Below are positions 55,301 to 64,000 of a stretch of DNA of 64,000 bases, piece by piece (within the stretch, counting starts at the first letter, position 1; each line of letters opens with the position of its first letter). The position numbers were made by a program, and so were the translations under genes. A model generated the notes under the pieces. The model searched no databases. It saw only the letters and a program-made list of their open reading frames with translations, and had not been told where the DNA came from. Where the stretch lies: assembly GCA_012295275.1 (NCBI GenBank), contig CM022667.1:12595038-12659037 (forward strand). Direction: 5' to 3'. The DNA comes from Chrysomallon squamiferum (Eukaryota > Mollusca > Gastropoda > Neomphalida > Peltospiridae).

Positions 55301-58300
55301 GCACATGTGTCTTGGGGTCAACGGGGTCTTCACTGAACTCGTCTGGTTCTTTGGTGTCTGAGAAACCTTCTGCTCCCAGGAAGCCACTCTGGATGACAAA
55401 GGAGTCTTTGGTGCTGCATCCGATTTGAAAGACTCGGTCTTCTTCGCCCACTTGGCAAACCGATCAGCCACGGGTTGCTTGGTTGGTTCATCGTCAGTCT
55501 GCTCGTCGGTGGTCGGTGACTCGTTCAGTCCTTTCGAGTTCACGGGAATCTGTTCAGTCACTCTCCTGCCATCTTTAGTCGGAGAACCTTTCACCGAAGC
55601 CACGTAATGCAGAGGTTTAGCAATTTTAGCAGCAGGAGATGACTGGGCAGAAGCATGGAGACTGCCAATACTCAGCTGAGACTTAATTGGTGATGCATAA
55701 TTCTGAGAAGAGCTTGGCAAAGTCTTTGGACAGTTGCTGCTGCTGCTGTTGTTATTGTTCACTGGAGGCTGGGGAGCATGAAACTTCTTTGGAGAGTTTT
55801 GAAAACATTTTGACTCGTCTTTGGTGGGGCAGGGTGGTGCTGGAGGAGCATGTGACTTGCTTGATTTAACAGGAGAGTTGTTTCCAGTAGATTCATCTTT
55901 TTTTCTGTGTACAAATAAAACATAAAATGAATGATTAATAAACTGAAGAAAAAAATATCACATCTAAAAGATTACTCCACTTGACGTTTTTACCACTAAA
56001 GCTAAAAACATATTCAAAGCAACAGATATTTTAAAAATTTTACAATAAAAAAGTTCCCATATATTCATTTTTGCACAGAAAAGGAAATATGAATAATGAA
56101 AGAAAAAAAGGAAAACTGTCATATTGTGGCCACTTTAGATCTCTTTAGGCCCGTTATTTTAATACTTTATTATCAACAAAAATATATGTCAACTGTATAG
56201 AAAACTTATTTATAGAAAACCTATTTATTGGTATAGAAAGAAATAATAACAATAACTAACGTTGCCAAGGTTGGATGACTGAGGTCATCCTCCCAGGTAT
56301 TGATGTTCTGGGCCAGTGCAGCCAGGCGACCAAATCGAGATTTAGGTGTCTTGGGTTCATCATCTTGTACATAGGTCTCAACAACAGCTTCAGCTGGTTT
56401 GGCAACATTCTCTAGAAAATAAGTTGTTTTACAATATTAAACCTAATATTTTAAATACAAAAAAAAAGTTTAAAATCCCTATAAAAAAGAAAAACGAAAC
56501 ACATACTGCTATCCCTGCTACAATCCATGAATGTATCACAGAGATTTTATTTGGTCTGGCAATTCTTAGATATTTTTTTTCCATGCATCATATTCACAAA
56601 GAAAATGATTCATTTACTCCACACACATATGATGATTATAATTCAGAATACTGAAGCATTTTCTCTTTTTTTAGGCTTTCAAATCCATGTTTCTAAATAC
56701 TGATTAAACAAAAATATTTTTTTTTTACCACAATCTGAGGTGTCAGACCAACGAGTCCGCTCACTTGCAAGTGTATGAAGTCTGGATTTTACACTGGAGA
56801 TTGCTGGAGTGTCTGGTTTTACCTGCTGCTCATACTCTCGGGTACACTGGCGCTTTGGCGAGTCTAAGCCAAAAATAAACATTAGCTTTATTACAAGTAC
56901 TAAAGCACTGGATTACATGTCATAAATGGAGTATTTTGTTTAAAAAATGTATTACTTTTGATTTTTGTGTTTATTCTCTATCAGATTACATACAAACTGT
57001 TTATAAATAAGAGATTTATATAACATTTATCAATGCATCAAATGTGAACTATAATTTTTTGTTTTCAAGATACAGTTTATGTAACTTAATGGATGAAGAG
57101 GTCTTTATAATAAAGTCAACCGAATATTAGACTTTACAAAGCTGATAAATTTTCTCCAACTGCAGTTACTTTTTTTTCCCCCTTAAATGTGAAATAAAAG
57201 AATACAAATTTTAAAATGTTATAATCAAAAAGTAAATTACCATCATCGTTAATGTTGTCTTTGTGAGTACCAATGTTAGAGGACAGGTCCTCGGAGAGAG
57301 GGGTTCGTCTCTTGCGAGGAGCAGCCTCTGGAGTTTTTCCAAGTTTCTGGTTTAACATCTCGCGACGATGGCGAGTACGTTCTATCAGTTGCTGAAACAG
57401 TGGTCACTTTTATATTAATTTATATCTGTCGCTCTTTGGGATCGGGTGTGGTTTTTTGTTGGGTTTTTCATGAGGGGTTGTTGGTTTTTTTCTTTAATAA
57501 TTGCTTGGTTATAAGATTTATGACTATTTCCTTAAATTTGACTGATTTATAATTATTCTAAATTATAATACAAAACCCTTCAATATTTTGCAAAAGTACT
57601 AAAAGACAAAACATGTATTTGTTTTATTATAAAAATTAAAAAATTTTTAAAAAAAAAAAGATCATGTTAAGTGAAACTCAGTATTTCAAGATTATTATAA
57701 TTTTTATATTAACAAGCAATAGCTGTGTAATGAAATGATCATAAACAAATGAAATATAAAATTGAATGTAATCGAAATAAAATTCATCTCCAATTATAAT
57801 TTGTATGTTACAAATAACATGATGTGGCCACAAGACTAATCGTCTTGATTTACTTACGGCCATGAATAAGGCTAAAGAGTATTTTAATCATAATCAGAAA
57901 ATAAAATAAAAATTAATTTAAAAACAAATTAAAAATTAAACAAACAAACAAAAAAATTTCGTTATCCAGTTATTCTAATTAATTCAGATTTTTAATAAAT
58001 AATTGTTTAAATAGAGCATTTGAATTATTATTATTGCAATATTAACTTATTTTATGTTCAATCGAAATACAAAATCTGTGTATGATCAAAAAGTCCGAAT
58101 CTATTATCTATGAAGTTCACGATTTGATGCTCGAGTCTGCGCCCAGCGAAAAAAAAACCACTGCCAGCACCGACTTATTGAGTTATTCAACGATTACATT
58201 AATTTTTCACTTCAGATAATATTTAATATGTAGAAAATGCTACAGAATAATACAAAATCATTTAAATTACTTAACATGCGATATACCTCAGTATAGGGAT

Positions 58301-58304
58301 CCAT
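46705..58304 (-). CDS. ANLN: Anillin
   Basis: Scaffold of the cytokinetic ring, linking actin, myosin II, septins, RhoA and phosphoinositides. Exons in transcript order: 58304-58287, 57391-57241, 56863-56729, 56411-56261, 55904-55031, 54704-54237, 53882-53792, 53457-52524, 52169-52090, 51799-51661, 51083-50945, 50419-50264, 49802-49630, 49235-49160, 48757-48648, 48190-48104, 47779-47672, 47208-47036, 46831-46705. About 1,396 residues once a one-base shift in exon 8 is allowed for (human 1,124). Landmarks: [19 protein letters not shown] at the start (human MDPFTEKLLERTRARRENL), [20 protein letters not shown], an [14 protein letters not shown] segment, an acidic middle, the anillin homology domain from about residue 1015 (VEERGFL at its end) and a C-terminal PH domain ([37 protein letters not shown]). 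All exon phases agree except inside exon 8, where the proline tract at 53319-53345 breaks the frame. Confidence 0.95.
51157..51494 (+). mobile_element. TA-flanked short inverted-repeat element, copy 2
   Basis: About 338 bp in an anillin intron. The left end has CTGGACCAATTATCCAGA and the right end, on the other strand, CCAGACCAATTATCTGGA. It is bounded by TA on both sides, the target site of Tc1/mariner/pogo transposons. It has no open frame, so it would be a non-autonomous (MITE-like) element. A second, truncated copy lies inverted at about 32.8-33.0 kb. The TIRs differ by a 5-base offset at their outer ends. Confidence 0.6.
55040..55465 (-). other. Repeated R-x-A-x-W motifs within anillin exon 5
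   Basis: Four related short segments occur in order along the protein: DRFAKWAKK (residues 299-307), SRVASWEQK (323-331), ARMAQWQQK (405-413) and ARMSAWEHM (430-438). Linkers are rich in Ser, Thr and Pro. Two similar segments lie in earlier exons ([14 protein letters not shown] and [17 protein letters not shown]). The human protein has counterparts of those two in its myosin/actin-binding region; the four later ones look like an expansion. Confidence 0.6.
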
Positions 58305-58648
58305 TGTCTTTCTAACTGCAAAATAACATTAAACTGTCTATTGCCTTCCAGGCTTAACTTTTCAAAGGTTTGTCACTTTTGAAATTGGCGGTTGAAGGTC
58401 TCGCGTTTTCTCGTTCGAGCCAACAAACCGGAATCTGTTTTATAAACAAATCAAAATAAAACGAATGCTATACAGCGATTGGTTATTTCTAATTGAAAAA
58501 GTTCTGTTTGTTTCAACGTATCATTTTTATCATTTCAGTTTAATTACTTAAATGACAGACAAAAGCTACTTGAAAATTTTGAAATGATGAAATTTATACT
58601 TATGTTTCTGTACGGCAAATTTTCAAGACGTGGATGGTAAATTTAAAT

Positions 58649-58686
<38 letters not shown>

Positions 58687-58728
58687 TTTTGCACGATTTA
58701 TTCTTTCAAAAGACTTCTGGCATTAGAA

Positions 58729-58775
58729 CAGTGGTTCCCAACATTTTGGGTGCCATACCACCTCTGGCATAAATC
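58729..58775 (+). mobile_element. hAT-like terminal sequence
   Basis: CAGTGGTTCCCAACATTTTG followed by GGTGCCATACCACC resembles the terminal inverted repeat of many non-autonomous hAT elements. No matching right end was found, so the element is truncated or decayed. Confidence 0.4.
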
Positions 58776-58870
58776 CCACTAAATTCTGAAAACGTTTAGA
58801 ATATATTAGACCGTATAGTCGTATTCATTAATACATTTCATAAAACAAAACATTTTATTTTAATAATTTT

Positions 58871-58900
58871 GTCGATGGCCAGGATTTCTTGGCCATCGAC
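58871..58900. repeat. Perfect 11-bp inverted repeat (hairpin)
   Basis: GTCGATGGCCA, an 8-base spacer, then TGGCCATCGAC. The stem is GC-rich in very AT-rich surroundings. Confidence 0.9.
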
Positions 58901-60714
58901 ATAAGTAACAGTTTAAACTTAAAGGTTTCAGAAAATTTGTTCTTAACACACCAATGTGATGACAAATTCCTCCCCCTCTCCGTGTTTTATCTTTTTAATG
59001 CCACAGCAGCGCCATCACAGAATTTTATTTTATTTTATTTTTTAATTACTTTATTTAATAATTTATTTTATTTTATTTTAAAAAAAAAAAATAAATTTAT
59101 ATATATATATTTTTTTTTTTTCTATTTTACTTATTTACTTCTATTTTATTTTATTTTTTTAGTTTTTTTTATTTATTTATTTATTTATTTATTTATTATC
59201 ATTATTTTTTATATATATATATATTATAAACCTTTTTATATCTTGCAGAATATGCCTGTGGATAGTACTAAATATTTTGATTTACATTACAAATTCAAAA
59301 TTTTTAATTTCTAAAATCATAACTACATTTAATCCTTGTAACAAATTTAAGTTTGAATTTATATTAGTTGCCAAAGAAATCTTACTTTAATTAAATTAAT
59401 ATTATATATATATATGTATACACACCATACATAAATACATACATATCACACACAGAAAATATATATTATTTTTATTTATTATTATTATTATATAATTTTT
59501 TTAAACTGGATTTTTAATAATTTTACACAAAAAATATGATTTATATTTGCATCTATGATTCTTGAATAAAGTGTAGACTCAGATATGAGTTCAATAAGTG
59601 TGTTACTTTAGAAACCAGCCTTTATTTAAATATAATCTTTTTTTCTTTCACAAATATACAGATACATTATTTATTTATTTATTTTATTTTATATTATTTT
59701 ATTTTATTTCATAAAATTTTTTTTTTTTGTTTTGTTTTAAATCTAAACAAAAATACAGAGGCCCAGATATCCATGATGTACAGACAATCTCTATCAGGTG
59801 AAGAACATTAAACAAACTGGAACATCAAGTTTGACTCCTGATCACCAAATATACAAGAATCAAACTGTAGCTCGGCTGTCTTATCTCTTGAACAAAGTGA
59901 ATGCCTGTGGACATGATACTACAGTCATATACTGGATAATCAAACATCTGTCAGATGACAATGGTAGTCCTTTATCCATTACAACTTTATCTGGTTCAGT
60001 GTTATAGCATAGTGTCATCCTTAAGTCTAAAACCTTTTGGAAATATTTGGAAAACTGCTAGCTCTGGATAAAGGTTGTGTAACTCTGCTTGTTCTTCTGA
60101 ACCTATGTGCTGTGTTGGAGACTATCTGTCTTACCCAGTTATTTCACCTAACAATGACTTCATTCAAATTTAATTTTTTGTTTGTTACCTAATTTAAACA
60201 TGACATTATTTAATTATCATTTTCGAGTCCAAATGTTAAATCCAAAATATGAATAAAGCTGTCCTTTTTGATCTTCTGTAAAAATAAGCTTCTGAAAAAG
60301 AAAAGAAAATATGTTATCATTACATTTTTTTTTATATCTTTTTTATTATTATTATAAAGATTTTAATATAAAAATATAATGATTTAAAAGCATGTTAATC
60401 ATGTAAAAATGCATTTAATCCTCAGGCTGTGACGATTAATATGCAATAGGCACAACCCCTGCCACTCCCAAAATATTAAATTTGTAATAAATTTTATATA
60501 CCAATACAACTGTTCATACTTCCATCTACATAAGTTTCAAAAAAAGAACAAACACGGAAATAAATAAGGCTTTAACAAATAATTTAAGTAATATTTCTAA
60601 TCTGTAAATCTTTTGAATTTTTTAAAATGTGAGTTTCCCTCAGGTTGTCATGGTTCATATATCATTATATGCTTCATGTCTTAGATATAGATAGATAGAT
60701 ATATATATATATGG

Positions 60715-61050
60715 TTGAACAGTGAGAGGTTTCTTCAATTTTTTCCTTAAATTTGTATTATATTATTATTTTACCAGTATTTGTGGTTATAGCTTTCCTC
60801 AAAATTTTCAAATGTATTTAATATTGCATGCACAAGGGAGAAAACAACAGAATTATTTTCACATTTATTGTGATCATTCTGACTCTAATAAGGTATATGT
60901 GTCGTGGCATAGATATGGTGGAACTTTTCCTTAAATTTGTAATATTTTATATCTAATGTTTGTTGTTGCAGCTTTCTTCTGAAGTTTTAATATAGCAACA
61001 CTGCAAGAGAGAAAAACCCAACTATATTCACACTGATATTCTTTTTCCTT
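60715..61050. repeat. Two diverged tandem copies, period about 184 bp
   Basis: CTTAAATTTGTA occurs at 60746 and again (CTTAAATTTGTAATA) at 60930, each followed by GTTATAGCTTTCCTC or GTTGCAGCTTTCTTC and then AGGGAGAAAACAAC or AGAGAGAAAAACCC. Confidence 0.65.
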
Positions 61051-61439
61051 TCTTTTTTAAATTTTTTTCTTACTGAAGAACAAAAAATAAATGCATATAT
61101 AAAAAAACAAAATGAAAATTAACAATTAAAATATTTGATTTACATCATGAACAAATATTACACTATTAAGCATAAGTTTGCTATGAAAATACTGACTTTG
61201 AGTGACAAAATGATTTTTTTTTTGAAAAACTACAATCTCAGTTATTATTATTTTTTTTTTTTTTTCCAAAAGTATCCTGTTTCTGGAACTGAGTAAATGT
61301 TGAAAACATTTCTGCAAACAATGCTTATCAGTCTTGTTTGTCAAAGGTTTTCAATATACACCAGTCTTATCCAAACTAGCCAAATTTGATCATTATGAAT
61401 TCTCACTGATGTAAACCATGTACTGAAAACCAAATAAAA

Positions 61440-62060
61440 CCAGAACCTGTCAATTCTGAATGCTGGATATGTTTTTTGTTTTGTTCAGTTTTGTATTTTA
61501 AATCATATAATTCTGTAATAGTTCAAATATCTTGTTAAAATAGTTAGATCTTCCTGTTATAAAATGTATAATCATTCTAGATAATTTCTTTGAGTTCCAT
61601 ATCTTCTTGTGGTTCTTAAGCGGACAGCTGATGTATCTGAAAATACAGAACATTTTTTTTTTTTTTTATGAATAATGTAAAGTTAGATTCAAAGAAAAAT
61701 CTGTCAATTCTGAAAACTGGATAATTTATAAAAAAATATATAAATTTTATTATTATTAATATTTTAGTTTTGTTTGGTTGTTGTTATAATAATTCAAATA
61801 TCTTACTTCCAACTTCAGAATTGTTTTGCCTTTCTTAAAATAGAGTTTGTAATTTAAAAAAATTATATACACTAAGTTGTGATTGTTTCATCCCTCAGAC
61901 AATTCAAGAATTTCTGTAAAACCTCTCAATTCTGAAAGCTGGATAAGTTATCTTGGGGTTTTTTTTTTGTTGTTTTTTTGAATTGTGTAACATGGTAAGA
62001 ATTCAAATATCTTACATTCAACTATTTTGAATTATAAGCCCTCCTAATACAAAATATGTA
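61440..62060. repeat. Three diverged tandem copies, period about 220-250 bp
   Basis: The word TCAATTCTGAAnnCTGGATA occurs at about 61450, 61703 and 61925, each followed 70-100 bases later by TTCAAATATCTT and then by a short AnnAAATGTnTAAT-type segment. T/G-rich runs of varying length separate the anchors. Confidence 0.75.
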
Positions 62061-63776
62061 ATAATTTAATTTGTATGAGCAATGTTCATTGTAAATTCAG
62101 ATACAGAGAACAGTTTGTATTATTATTACTGTTATTACTTTCAAACAATAATTAGTTATCTTTTCAGTATTGATATAGATGTAAGAACTGTTCACAAACA
62201 TGAACTAGCAGTATGATGAATAGCTCTGTAAAAACTGTAATTGAAATAAATTGTCACATACTTTTACATTATGTTCATGTCTAAATTAATTATGTGAAAT
62301 GCATGTTGTTCTCTTAGGGTGAGGGAAATCATGTATAGGCTATGCCTGCAGATAGTATGTTTATGAATATAATTTTTCAATAAAATATTTCAAAACAAAA
62401 TATTTTTTGTATTGTATTTTGAGCTCTCTTACACCATTATCAGTTTTCAGCTATTGCAATGTCAAAGTTTTATTCCACAGCATGTAAAAAAAACTCTTTG
62501 GAGGGGTTTATTTTCTATTTTGCTACTACATTTACATTATCTTTATTATAATTTTTTTAATTTATTTTTTTTTTTTTTTTTTTTTTGGTCAACACCCCTT
62601 ACACTAGATAACTCCATAACTGGAAGATGATAAAAAGACGATGCCAAAAAAAAAAAAAGGACAAGATTTCTATACAGTATTACAATAAAGCAATGCACTG
62701 TCATCATGCTTTCAGTCAGTGTATTCCTATGTGTATTTGTTGCAATTTGCCCCTCATGTGAACATATTACTTACTATCGGTATAATTAGGTGGGTCTAAC
62801 ATCATCAGGACATCTTTAAAAGGGTCCAAAAAGCCAAAAATTTAATTCCAAAACAGCTTTATCAGACTAGGAACTTTGGATGTCTGTTATCTATCAAAAA
62901 TAAATTTAGACATCAAAATGTAGACAATATTTTTTTATTTTTAAATTTTTTTACTTATAAAGTGATGGACCTTCATTTTCATTTAGTAATAAAATACAGT
63001 TGGTCATACTTGAAAACGAACTGATTTATAAATGGCAGTAATGTATAATAATTTTATTATGAGCAATATAAGAAACATTTTTACTATAATAATAGCTATT
63101 TTAGATATAATATAATTATCAAATAATAATAATAATCGATAGTAATTTAAAATCATCGACTGAACTAAACGTCCAAACCGAGTAGACGAAATGACTTAGA
63201 AGTAATCTTTCTAAAAAAAAAAAAAAAAAAAAAAACGTGAATAATTCATTATAATGAGTAGTTTGGTATAAAATGGGATTACTGATATTATCAAATCTCA
63301 AATATAACCCCAAAACTTGCCCAGTTGCTTTAGAGAATAACAAATTAGGCCGAGTTACAACGACGGCCATTATTTATTAATCAACGAATAAAGGAGAAAA
63401 TGGTGATTTGCATCGCCTACATTTTTGTCATTCACTTTTGAATTGCATATTATATGTTTGTTTTAAAGTCGCTGGGTATCAGTAAGAGAACGCATTTTTA
63501 AAAAAAATTAAAAACTTGTGGGAGTGGTGGTATTCTTTTTTTTATATAGAGTTGGGTAATGTTTCAAATGCATATTTTGAATTACATAACATTTTTTGGA
63601 CTAACCCTTCACTGTAAATAAATAGGTATGTGCCTCGAGGGGTCATACTTGAAATGTACGAATATCAGTACATTATCAGCTAATTGCAGCAGTCTGCTAA
63701 TAAGAAAAGTGCCACTTAAAAGCATTAAATAACAACTTAAAAAAATAAAATAATAATAAGAAGAAGAAGAAGAAGA

Positions 63777-63847
<71 letters not shown>

Positions 63848-64000
63848 GCTATGTAAAATAGGCTGTGATGGCTTTGTTGCATGTTTAATTAAGGATCAAG
63901 TTCCATTTTATTATTATTTTAATCAAACATATATCATTAAATAGTTTTGCTAATTTCGTTTAACTTCCTTTACTTTGACGTAATCTACAGTGCTTCAGGT
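62061..64000. other. Intergenic DNA, no gene recognised
   Basis: AT-rich sequence with T- and A-runs (62561-62587, 63213-63235). On the minus strand a start codon in strong context at 63370 opens MAVVVTRPNLLFSKATGQVL, with a possible GTAAT donor about 88 bases on; no downstream exon was found, so a gene is not claimed. A long AAT tract lies at the right end. Confidence 0.5.
63776..63845. repeat. (AAT)n microsatellite
   Basis: About 22 uninterrupted AAT units, preceded by an AAG run. Confidence 0.95.

Larger units (their letters stand above)
58305..60720. other. Anillin upstream region, no gene recognised
   Basis: The anillin promoter should lie within the first few hundred bases, where GC content rises slightly (58380-58430). 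Beyond it are T-runs at 58649-58679, a transposon-like end at 58729, a perfect hairpin at 58871-58900 and AT-rich simple sequence at 59020-59230. A 70-codon frame at 59798-60007, after a TATCAG that could be a splice acceptor, has a GC-richer, protein-like reading but no recognised family. Confidence 0.5.

Overview
This is animal nuclear DNA: about 70% A+T, rich in microsatellites and homopolymer tracts, with genes broken into many short exons by GT-AG introns of roughly 100 to 1,900 bp. The exons stand out as GC-richer islands. Six genes can be read with confidence, all by recognition of the spliced protein: beta-tubulin (minus), CYBA/p22phox (minus), PIGN (plus), the C18orf21/RMP24 family (plus), TCAIM (plus) and anillin (minus). 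The gene set and vertebrate-like intron phases fit an invertebrate bilaterian; a lophotrochozoan such as a mollusc is my guess. No sequence here settles the species.

Layout: 0-0.8 kb, no recognisable gene. 0.9-4.5 kb, beta-tubulin in four coding exons. 4.5-10 kb, a repeat-rich upstream region with a diverged tandem duplication. 10.05-10.75 kb, an orphan exon-like ORF on minus beside a 13-copy minisatellite. 13.6-16.0 kb, CYBA in six exons, divergent from PIGN (17.0-30.0 kb, 29 coding exons). 31.3-34.4 kb, C18orf21/RMP24 (six exons). 34.9-40.8 kb, TCAIM (nine exons). These last two follow PIGN head to tail. 40.8-46.7 kb is the convergent 3' region of TCAIM and anillin. 46.7-58.3 kb, anillin (19 coding exons). 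58.3-64 kb, gene-poor DNA with transposon-like ends, a perfect hairpin and two sets of local tandem repeats.

The genes do not form a pathway: microtubules, the NADPH oxidase membrane subunit, GPI-anchor synthesis, a probable RNase MRP/P-type RNA-processing protein, a mitochondrial J-like protein and a cytokinesis scaffold. I see no defence system, CRISPR array, operon, rRNA, tRNA or viral gene, and nothing that I would call a new multi-gene system. The points most worth a second look are a one-base frameshift in the proline tract of anillin, a series of repeated R-x-A-x-W motifs in anillin, a 45-bp duplication that creates a second in-frame splice acceptor in TCAIM, the orphan exon at 10.05-10.20 kb, the duplicated DNA upstream of beta-tubulin, and a transposon-like repeat family with copies in two introns.
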